Source: Chloroflexota bacterium (GTDB lineage: Bacteria; Chloroflexota; Anaerolineae; B4-G1). Taken from it: a DNA stretch of 64,000 nt. The stretch covers positions 1-64,000 of the forward strand of contig JAAEPW010001273.1 of NCBI GenBank assembly GCA_024232355.1. The letters run 5' to 3'. Positions within the stretch are counted from its first letter, which is position 1. Each line of letters opens with the position of its first letter. The notes beneath the pieces are model-generated. The model made no database searches and was not told where the DNA came from. It was given only the letters and a program-made list of their open reading frames with translations. Shown here piece after piece: positions 32,538 to 43,200 of this stretch. The translations under genes were made by a program, and so were the position numbers.

Positions 32538-33840
32538 TCTCGAACAACTGTTTGAGCAATCACTGGAACACTGCCTGCAAGATCTGGAACACACGGGCGA
32601 TATCGAGTCTTGCTTGCAACACTATCCTCAATACGCGGATCGACTGCGTCCGTTGCTCGAGATGGCCCAGTTGGCACGTCAACATTACGAGTTTGTACCA
32701 CAGCCGCCAAGCGGATTGCTGTCTGGACGAGAACGATTGTTGGCAGAGGCCGCACAACAGCGCGCACGGGCTACCTCAAAATCAAAAGCCGAGATACGGA
32801 CAACAAACGGCCCAAGGAGGCGATTTGCCTTTGCAACGAGATTTATTGGCATTTTATTATCCTTCATCATAGGCGTGGGGATCCTCGGAGGCGGGATTGT
32901 TTTGGCCGCCAATGATAGCTTGCCCGGCGATCGGCTCTATCCGGTCAAGATAACTGTTGAGGATGTACGCTTATCGCTGGTTTTTGCCCCCCAAGATCGA
33001 GTGTCCTTGACCTTGGAGTTTGTCGAAGAACGGGTGAGTGAAATTCAGGCTCTATTGGAAAGCAAAGACCCAGTGTCGGAAAAAGCGATTGCTCGAATGG
33101 AACAACACGTCGAGCAGTCATTGGTGTTCGCAGCCCAGATTTCTTCTGACGAGGAGATCGTTGACGCGCTTGGGCAAATCACCGCACACACACGCTCTCA
33201 AGCCCAGGTATTGGAACAGGCGCAATCCATAGCCTCGCAGCACACTCGGGCTAGACTAATGCAAGCCATCGTGGTCTGTCGCCAGGGAGCCGAGACCGCG
33301 GAAATTGGATTGGATGATCTCCAGACGTTCCGCTCGCGTTACCGCCATCAGCAGGGGACGCTAGAGCGGACCAACGAATCTCGAGTGCTGACCGTCACCC
33401 CCAGAAACGATCAGGAACAGCACCGAGGATACGGACAGGAGGGCAAGTGCACGCCTACTCTTACACCAGTTATGACGCCTTGTCAACCACAAGCGACCCA
33501 ACCGCAAAACACGCCCCAAGGACCACGGTCCACACTTGAACAACAGCCTACACCTCAAGGGCCACGATCCACATCGGAACCACAATCCACGCCCCAGGGG
33601 CCACGGTCCACACCTGAACCACAATCTACATCCGAACCACCTCCCACGCCTCAAGGACCGCAATCCACATCCGAACCACAGCCCACGCCCCAAGGGCCAC
33701 AATCCACACCTCAGAAACCGCAAGTAACACCCCATCCACAGACCACGCCCCCCGGAGCCCAGGTAACACCTAGTCCACAAAAGACACCTCAGGGTCCACA
33801 AGCAACGCCCAAACCCCAAGCCACCCCCAGAGGCCCCTAG
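32524..33840 (+). CDS. DUF5667 membrane protein, putative anti-sigma partner
   Basis: A 438-residue protein overlapping the sigma gene by 14 nt, starting at ATG after AAAGGA. The cytoplasmic N-terminus (LEQLFEQSLEHCLQDLEHTGDIESCLQHYPQYADRLRPLL) is of the type seen in DUF5667 partners of ECF sigmas. One membrane helix (FIGILLSFIIGVGILGGGIVL, about 107-127) is followed by the DUF5667 domain (LPGDRLYPVKITVEDVRL) and a coiled-coil stretch. The C-terminal 120 residues are low-complexity repeats of the form PTPQGPRSTSEPQ. The anti-sigma role is inferred from overlap and topology. A DUF5667-like domain also opens the 55-heme cytochrome. Confidence 0.8.
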   Translation: MAGPDLEQLFEQSLEHCLQDLEHTGDIESCLQHYPQYADRLRPLLEMAQLARQHYEFVPQPPSGLLSGRERLLAEAAQQRARATSKSKAEIRTTNGPRRRFAFATRFIGILLSFIIGVGILGGGIVLAANDSLPGDRLYPVKITVEDVRLSLVFAPQDRVSLTLEFVEERVSEIQALLESKDPVSEKAIARMEQHVEQSLVFAAQISSDEEIVDALGQITAHTRSQAQVLEQAQSIASQHTRARLMQAIVVCRQGAETAEIGLDDLQTFRSRYRHQQGTLERTNESRVLTVTPRNDQEQHRGYGQEGKCTPTLTPVMTPCQPQATQPQNTPQGPRSTLEQQPTPQGPRSTSEPQSTPQGPRSTPEPQSTSEPPPTPQGPQSTSEPQPTPQGPQSTPQKPQVTPHPQTTPPGAQVTPSPQKTPQGPQATPKPQATPRGP

Positions 33841-33872
33841 ATATTTGTTTTCCGTCATAATTCTGCTTGTCG

Positions 33873-33975
33873 AGAACTAGTTCTTTGTCAAGTGGACTAG
33901 ATGAATAATCCCTCTTTTTTCATCCCTTTTTGGCACCATGAGGGATTGAGTCTGATTGACCACTTGTAGTATTAT
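33873..33975 (+). promoter_or_regulatory. Shared regulatory cassette, copy C
   Basis: AGAACTAGTTCT is at 33873-33884, a T-run at 33915-33920, and ATGAGGGATTGAGT at 33938-33951. The promoter reads TTGAGT (33946-33951), 18-nt spacer, TATTAT (33970-33975). The hairpin before the T-run is degenerate here, unlike in copies A and B. It faces the gene at 34203. Confidence 0.75.
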
Positions 33976-33999
33976 GATGAGGGGAAGTATTTTTGCTTA

Positions 34000-34116
34000 C
34001 AGGAAAAGCCTGGAAAGCCACCCTGGTTTACTAGGGGGATGAAAGGCCAAATCCCTTGTCCATATTAGTGCTCAACCAGGCTTTTCCTGATGAAAAACCC
34101 CGGGTTGAGCACCCGG
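34000..34116 (+). ncRNA. Structured 5' leader with mutually exclusive hairpins (riboswitch-like candidate)
   Basis: A 14-bp perfect stem CAGGAAAAGCCTGG (34000-34013)/CCAGGCTTTTCCTG (34076-34089) encloses two small hairpins: CCCTGG-TTTA-CTAGGG (34021-34036) and GGAT-N10-ATCC (34037-34054), a three-way junction. GTGCTCAACC (34068-34077) can instead pair with GGTTGAGCAC (34103-34112), which would break the base of the junction. The same downstream bases can form CCGGGT-TGAGC-ACCCGG (34100-34116). This aptamer/switch layout is typical of riboswitches. I could not match it to a known class. Confidence 0.5.
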
Positions 34117-34202
34117 AAGCCTGGGACGTTCACACTGGAGTTTTTTACATTATTTGATGTTTCAATCAGTACAGTCCATCTGAGATATTGGAGGTCAGTA
34201 CA

Positions 34203-37200
34203 ATGATGCAAGATAAAATCCAACGTGCGTATTTTTGTTCCAAGCTGACTATTGTGTGCATAATGGTAGTCGGGTTCACGGTATTTGGTCCCATCACCCC
34301 GGCACTGGCCGGTGATGGCCCTGGTGGCATTGGCGAAATAGATGGTGCGTCAAACTTGAATTTGTGGCTCAAGGCCGATGTGGGTGTCTACCAAGACCTG
34401 GGTTGCAGCAACGTCGCATCCAATGGCGGTGCAGCCGCTTGCTGGATAGATCAATCAGGCTACGGCAACCACGTGACGCGAGGCTCTGATGGCAGCCCAT
34501 CCTACCAAACGGATGTCGTCAATGGGCAGCCGGTTTTGCGCTTTGTTGAACAGTACATGATGGCGGCAGACATAGCTACGTGGAGATTTTTCCATGATGG
34601 GAGCGATCATTCAGTATTTATCGTCTGGCAAACAGCATCAAGCGATCCTCAAGACCAATATTATCTGATGGGAACCGCGCATACGAGCAGACATAGCGGG
34701 TTTGCATTTGGGTACAGTGACACTGGAATGACCGAGGATCAAATTGAACACCGGATCATGAAAGGGACACCTGGAAGTTATCTGCTCTCTCACAGCGCAA
34801 ACGATGTCTTTCCAACAGGCACCTTTGGCATTGCGGCGTTCCGTTTCGACGATGGTGCAGCAGGAGGGGATGACGTTATATTTGTGAATGGTGCCCCTGT
34901 TTCTAGCGCCAATGCCAACGCCACGCCCTCTTCAGCTTATCCAACGGCCACGTTGGGGATTGGGTCGGATGGCGCGGGCCATCACCCGCTCACGGGCGAC
35001 ATTGCCGAGGTCATCGTCTATATCAGCACGTTAAGCCCTGTTGATCGAACCCACGTGGACCTGTACCTGATGGACAAATACGACATAGATCTGAGCGGCA
35101 CAGGGCTGTACGCCAGTACCTACAATCTGAACGTACGCGGCATCAGCACGAGCGCCGATGTCACCGACTCGGGCAGCTCGGCGGGTTTGACCATCACCAA
35201 TATCGACTTTTTGGCCGACACCGACGACGTGCTCGTCTTTGGACACGATTCTGCTGACAATGTGGGAACGCTGGCCGACATCCCCTTGGGTTTTGGCGCT
35301 CGCTGGTCTCGGGTGTGGTACATTGTGGAAAACGATGTAGGAAACAATGGTGGCAACGTGCGATTGACCTTTGACTTGGGCGAGGTGGGGGATACGGCCT
35401 ACGATGGCAACACGTATCATCTACTTACGCGCGACGGCACCAGTGGAGACTTTGGAAGCGTTCGCACCACGACAACGGTCGTCGGCGATCAAGTCATCTT
35501 TGATAATGTGGACGTCAGTCTGCTGGGCCCCTATTTCACTTTGGGCAGACCGCCGGTCGTCGTGACCATCACCGACGATGAATACTCCCCCAATTCTAAC
35601 TGCTCCCTGCGCGAGGCAATCCAGGCGGCCAATATAGACGCTGCATATGGTGACTGTAAAGCTGGCAATGGCGCAGACACGATTGTTCTCTCTGGCAATA
35701 CCTATGCCCTGACCCGTGCAGGGGCAGGTGAAAACGAGAACCGGACCGGTGACTTGGACATCGCCGATACTTTGGCCATCGTCGGGGCTGGTTCTGGCCT
35801 GACGACCATTGACGGCAACGCGCTCGACCGAGTATTTGACATCCGGCCCGGTGTAGATACAGTCATCATCTCTGGGACGGCAATCAGCGACGGCAGTGTG
35901 ACCGGAAACGGCGGCGGTATTAGCAACGATGATACTAATCTGACCCTCATCAACACTGTTGTGGATGATAATTCTGCCAATTCCGGTGGTGGTGTGTACG
36001 TCGGATCTGGCAATGTTTTGCTAAACGATAGCGAAATCCAGGGTAACGCCGCCACCTATGGCGGTGGATTGTATATCACTTTGGGTAGCGCGACGTTGAA
36101 TGGCGGTCAAATCCAAAACAACTCGGCCAACACAAATGGTGGTGGTGTGTATGTGGATCAAGCGAACGCTTCCTTAATTCAGGATGATGATAGTGTGATT
36201 GCCCTCAACTCGGCCAGCAGTGGCGGTGGCATCTATGTGATGTCTGGCAGCGTGACGTTGGAGACGGGGCAAATTCTCAGCAATACGACTACCAGTGGCA
36301 ATGGTGGTGGGATGTACGTCAACGCTGGCAACGTGGCGGTGAATGACGGAGAAATTCGCGGCAATGATGCCACCAGCAACGGCGGCGGCGTATACGTTTT
36401 TGAAGGTGCTGTGATGCTGCGAGGAGGGGAAATCATCAACAACACTGCCACTGCTGGCGGTGGCGTATATGTTAGCCGGAGTGATGGCTCCTTTATCCAG
36501 AATCAGGATGTTGGCCCCAGCGTCATTGCCTACAACACTGCTAACTTTGTCGGCGGTGGGGTGTACGTCGAGTTTGGTAGTGTGATAGTGAGCGCGGGGC
36601 AAATCCTCGGCAATGATGCGGCCTTTTATGGCGGCGGCGTATATGTGGAGGAAGGACGCGGCGTCTGGATCGGGGGTCAGGTAACCGGTAACACCGCTGG
36701 CGATGACGGCGGCGGCATGTACAACACTGGCACGATGATGTTGAACAACGTCCATGTTTTTGATAACGCCAGCGGCCCCACGGACGACGATGGCGGTGGT
36801 ATTTACAATAGAGGCTCTATGGCGCTGAACGACGTCCAGGTCTATGGTAACGCTGCCACAATGTATGGTGGTGGCATCTACAACTATGGTGACGGCGTGC
36901 TGGCGATGGACAACAGCACCGTCAACAACAACACATCCGGTAATGGTGGTGGCGGTCTTTATAGTGCCGATGCTACATTAGCGTTGACTGCTACCCAAAT
37001 TCTTGACAACCACTCTGACCTGAATGGTGGCGGGCTGTACATGTTCAACAGCGATGCTGCCCTCACCGGAAATACCATCTCTGGCAACACCGCTTCTCAA
37101 GACGGTGGCGGGCTATATCTGAACGCTAGCGATGATCTGTTGACTAATAATATTATCGCAAACAATGAGGCTAGCGGCCAAGGCAGTGCCTTGTACAGCT

Positions 37201-40200
37201 ACTCATCCGCTAATCCCCAACTGCTGCACAACACCATCGTTGAAAATACAGGGAGTACCGGAGTCTATGTGAATGGCAGCGGCACGACGACCCTGATCAA
37301 CAACATCTTGGCAGGTCACACCACGGCCGTCCAGGTTGAGTCAGGCAGCGCTTCGCTCCAGGCCACCCTGTGGGACGGTAATATCACCGACTCGTCTGGC
37401 GCGAATGCCACCCACAGCGACGACCGGTATGGCACGCCAGCCTTTGAGGATGCGGCCAACGATGATTATCATCTGATTCCCTGGCTCAGCGCCGCCACCG
37501 ACACGGGCATCAACGCTGGCGTTACCGACGATTTCGACGGCAACGCACGCCCCCAGGGTGCTGGCTTTGACATTGGGGCATTTGAAGGACCAGAGACCGG
37601 TCTGGCCATAGTCAAAACCGTCAATGCGAACCTCGTTGTACCGGGACAGTCCATCGTCTTTACCCTGGTCTATACCAATCATGGCCCAGGAGTAGCCGAC
37701 GGCGTTTTCATCACCGATCTGATCGACAGCAGCGTCGTCAGCTTTAGTTATACAAGTACCGGCGCAACCATCACGCCCGTCGGCAGTGAGGACTATGTTT
37801 GGTCCGTCCAAGACTTGGACCCGGGTGAGGGTGGGACCATCACCATCGACGGTAAAGTTGCTATGGGGTTGCTCGCCGGGCACACCTTTGTGAACAGAGC
37901 CACCATCACCACGACCACACCGACCGAGTCCGTCCCCGAAAACAACACGGACGAGGTAGAAATAGCCGTCAGCTTGCTCGCAAACACCACCGACGACGAA
38001 TTGAACAGCGACGGCGACTGCTCGCTGCGGGAGGCCATCCAAGCTGCCAACACTGATTCTGCCGTGGACGCCTGTGCAGCCGGTGACGGCGATGACATTA
38101 TCTACCTCTCTGCCGACACCTACGCACTGACGTTACCGGGCGCGGGAGAAGATAGCAATACCACTGGCGATCTGGACGTCACCGATGCCCTGACCATTAT
38201 GGGAATCAACTCGGGCCAGACCATCATTGACGCCGATAGCATTGCTGACCGGGTCTTTGATATTCGTCCCGGCGCGGGCACGGTGATCGTTTCGGGTACG
38301 ACGATCATCAATGGAAACGTCACTGGCTGTGGCGGCGGCATCTATGATAGCGACGCTGATCTGGACCTCGTCAACGTGGTCATCAGGGACAACACGGCCA
38401 CCGACGGTGGAGGTGTGTGTGTCGGATCTGGCAGCGCGACGTTGAGTGTTGGACAAATCCAAAACAACTCGGCCACCAATGGTGGCGGGGTGTACGTTGC
38501 TCAAATCGGCGGCTCCTTTGTTCAGACCAGCGACGGCACCATCACCCAAAACACAGCTACCAACGGTGGTGGTATATACGTCAACTTGGGCAATGCGACC
38601 GCCAGCGGGGGACAGATCATCAGCAACACTGCTACCAACGGCGGCGGGCTGTACGTCGCCGGAGGGGATGCTGTCTTGAGCGGCGGGCAGGTTGTCGACA
38701 ACTCGGCTGCCGACGGCGGCGGGCTGTACGTTGCCGGAGGCAATGTGACGTTGAACGGCAGCCAAATCCGCGACAACTCTGTTACCGGCAACGGCAGTAG
38801 CATCTATATCGCCAACGGAACCATCGCCCACGCGACCCCGATGACTCTTGTCGGTGACATCTATCAAAGTAATGGAGCCTTTAGCGGCGGCAGTGCTTTG
38901 TTGGTGCTCCAAGGCTCGCTTTATTTGGAAGGCGGCACGTTTACGGCTCCTACTGGCGAGTTGAGCATCACGGGCAATCTGATTCACAACGCTGGCACTT
39001 TTGCCCATAATAACGGTACGGTTGCTTTGAATGGCAGCAGTGCCCAGTCGATCTTGGGCACCAATACCTTTTACAATTTGACAATCAACAACAGCAGCGC
39101 CACTGATGAGGTGGATGCCTCCAGTAGCACGTTGACGGTGGACAATCTGCTGCACATTCAGGACGGTACCTTCCAGGGCAGTTCGGATTATCACCACGTT
39201 CAGATAGACAGCGGGGCGACTTTGGAACTGGACACTGCCATCACCGTCAGCGGCGACTGGACAAATCACGGGACGTTCACCCCAAACGGCCATACGGTCG
39301 ACCTGGACGGTGAAAATCAGACCATTGCCGGGGACACCACCTTTTATAATCTGGACAAGATGACCAACAGCCCCGCAACGCTGACCTTTGCAGCCGGGAA
39401 CACCTTTGCCATCGTCAATAGGCTAGATCTGCGAGGCGCGGGTAGCAGCGCCCGGATCTCCTTGCGTAGCTCGGCCAGTGGTACCTACTGGAACATTGAC
39501 CCACAGGGCACCCGCATCATCGCCTACCTGAACGTAATGGATTCGCGCAACGTCAATACCACCGTCATCGCCGCCCACGCGACGAATAGCGTGGACTCGG
39601 GGAACAACCCCGGCTGGAATTTCCACTATCCGGTTGCCAACGACGTCGACCTTTTCACGGACGAAGACACAACGATCACCGGCACTCTGGATGCCACCGA
39701 TGCCGACACGGATGATTCTATCAGGTATGCGATTCTCACCTATCCCGTCAGTGGTACACTGACGTTCACCGATATGGCGACGGGTGACTTGATCTACACC
39801 CCGACCAACCAGACGGCGGCCTACGTCGATATTTGTACCTACGTGGTCACTGATACGGGAGGATTGACCGACGTTGCCACCGTCCGCATATCCGTTGACG
39901 CCGACAACGACCCACCCATCGCGAATGACGACGGCGGGGCCGGATACGTCACCGACGAGAACACGCCGATCATCACCGGCAACGTTCTGGACAATGACAC
40001 TGATATCGACAACCCCACTTTGGCTGTGGATAGCTTTGACACCAGCAGCACCGCCGGTTTGGTAACCAACAACGGCGATGGCACCTTTGATTATGATCCC
40101 AACGGACAATTCGAGTACCTGGCCGCAGGCGAACAGACCATAGACACCTTTACCTACGTCGTCAGCGACGGAAACTCGACTGACGTTGCCACTGTGACCC

Positions 40201-43200
40201 TCACCATCCACGGCGTCAACGATCCGCCGACGGCCTTGGATGACAATTATGCCATAACCGAAGATGACTTTTTCACCACCAGCAACGTTCTGGACAACGA
40301 CATCGATCTTGACACCTCTGATATTTTATCCTTGGTCGGTTTTGACACCAGCGCCACGATCGGCTTGGTCAGCTATAACGGCGACGGCACCTTTGACTAT
40401 GATCCCAATGAACAGTTTGAGTATCTGACTGTTGGCGAGCAGGTTTCGGACACCTTTACCTATGTGATCAGCGATGATACGGTAACCGACACGGCTACCG
40501 TCAATATTACTGTCAGCGGTGTCAATGACGCGCCCATTGCCGACGGCGACATCTATCTTGTCGCTTTTAATACGCCATTGATCGTACTGCCAACCAGGGG
40601 TGTGTTGGTCAACGATATCGACATAGATGGCGATGTACTGACGGCAACCCAGGACAGCACTCCAACCGGGACGTTGAGCTTTAACCCCGATGGCTCTTTT
40701 GTCTACACGCCGACGACTGACTCTAGGATACTTGACGTCTTTACTTACCACGCCAGCGACCCGTACACCGACTCGAACATTGTCACCGTGGTCCTCTATG
40801 TGCTCGACGAGACCGACGCTGACCTGGGAGTGAGCAAGAGTGTGAATAGCCCGTTGCCGAACGAGGGTGACATAGTCATCTATACACTCCAGGTGACTAA
40901 CGAGGGGTTGACCGATACCACGGGCGTGGTGGTCAGCGATACGTTGCCGCCCGGCGTGAGTCACTGGGCGGACGGTGGTGATGGAAACTATGACGAGACC
41001 ACTGGGGTTTGGACGATAGGCACACTGAACGATGGCGATGTCGCCACCTTGTACATCACAGCTACGGTGGACGGGGGTACGATGGGCGATACTATCACCA
41101 ACACCGCCGTCATCAGTGCCTCTGTCCAGAATGATCCTGTCTTGGTCAACGACGCGGCCAGTGTGAGTTTGTCGGTCAACGTCTCGCCTGTTGCCAGTGG
41201 CGACAGCTATACCACTGATGAGGAAAGCGCCATCGTCACCGGAAACGTCCTCGACAACGATACCGATCTGGAGACCCCGCACCCCCTTTTGTCGGTGGTA
41301 GACTATGATACTGGGGACACTATTGGTTTGGTCATCAACATCGGCGGCGGTGTCTTTGGCTATGACCCCAACGGGCAGTTCGAGTACTTGGCCGTGGGCG
41401 AGCAAACTACCGATACCTTTACCTACGTCCTTGCCGACGCCGGAGGATTGACCGACACGGCCACCGTTACCATCACCATCATCGGCGTCAACGATCCACC
41501 TATCGCCAACGACGATGGTGGGCCGGAATATACTACCGACGAGGACACACCTTTTACCACTGCCAACGTGCTGGACAACGACACCGACCTTGATGTCACA
41601 GATTCTCTGTTTGCGACGCTCTCCAGCAGCCCTCCTGGTCTGGTCACTGACAATGGCGATGGTACGTTCGCCATTGACCCCAACGGACAGTACGAACAAC
41701 TGGCTCTGGGGGAACAAGCTGTCTTTTCCTGTACCTACGTCGTCAGTGACGGCGTGCTGACCGACACCGCGACCGTCACCATCACCATCAACGGAGCTAA
41801 CGACGCGCCAACGGCCAATGACGACAATTATAGTACCGATGAGGACATCTCTCTCGTCACCGGCAACGTCCTGGACAACGACACCGATCCCGACGACTCG
41901 GATACTCTATCCTGGGTCAGTTTCGACGCTATCGGCGTTACCGGCTTGATCACTGCCACCGGAGATGGTGTCTTTGAATATGATCCCAACGGGCAGTTCG
42001 AGTCCTTGGCCGTGGGCCAACAAGCTTTTGAGACCTTTACCTACGTTGCTAGTGACAGCATTCTGACCGACACGGCTGCCGTCACGATCACCATTAGTGG
42101 AGCCAACGATCCGCCGCAGGCTGCAGGTGAAAACTATTCAGCCATTTACGAGACCCCATTACACATCCCGGCGGCGACGGGCGTACTGACCAACGATTTC
42201 GACATTGATGGCGACTCACTGACCGCAACTCTGGCGATCTCACCGACCGGGGCGTTGAATTTCGCCTCCGATGGCTCCTTTGTCTACACACCCACATCCA
42301 ACTTTAGGGGGCCGGACACTTTTACCTACTATGCCAGCGATAGTTATACCGACTCGAATGTGGTAACCGTGACCATCTACGTGTATCTGCCAACCGAGGC
42401 GAACCTGGAGGTGAGCAAAGATGTGAACGATGCCACGCCAAAGGAGGGAGACACCATCGTCTACACGCTCTGGGTGACCAACAACGGTATCACCGATACT
42501 ACGGGCGTGATCATTAGTGATACACTGCCGGTCGGCGTGCAATACGTCACAAGCGGCGGCGATGGTGAGTATGAGGAGAACAGCGGAAACTGGACTGTGG
42601 GTGCTCTGGACAACGGAGACAGCGCCGTTCACTATATCACGGCCACGGTAGACATTGGCACGACCGGCATCACCATCACCAACGTGGCCGCCGTCAGTGT
42701 TTCTGACCGAAATGACCCGATCTCCAATAATGATGCAGACAGCGCAACCATTGTCCCGATCCCCCCGACCGACTCGGACTTGGAGATGAGCAAAGCCGTA
42801 GATGACCCCACACCAACCACGGGCGAAACCTTTATCTACACGCTCCAGGTCACCAATCACGGCCCGGCGGGCACTATGGGCATTGTGGTCAGTGATACCC
42901 TGCCGAGCGGGACAAGCTATGTGGCCGACGATGGCAACGGAGATTACGACGCAAATACTGGGACCTGGACCGTGGGAACCTTGCTCTATAGCGAGATCGT
43001 CACTCTGCACATCACAGCCACGATGGACGCACCAACACCCGGCACCATCATCACCAACACGGCCGTTATCAGTGCCTCCGACCGGTATGATCACATACCC
43101 GGCAACGAGGTGGCGAGGGTTGCTGTGACCGTCAACTCTCGCCCCACCGCCAATGACGATGGTGGTGCAGAATATACCACTGGCGAGGACAGTCTATTCC

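Larger units (their letters stand above)
33841..34202. other. Intergenic region: regulatory cassette and structured leader
   Basis: There is no gene. It holds the third copy of the shared cassette (33873-33975) and then a leader of about 220 nt with several competing hairpins (34000-34116). GGAGGT at 34190-34195 is the ribosome site of the 3194-residue protein. Confidence 0.65.

Noticed and set aside
34000..34116. Assignment of the leader to c-di-GMP, cobalamin or another known riboswitch
   Set aside because: Some short stretches look alike, but the conserved cores of those classes are not present.
38133..39293. 386-codon minus-strand frame and similar ones opposite the giant surface genes
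   Set aside because: They are shadows of biased codon use in the Gly/Asp/Thr-rich plus-strand repeats.
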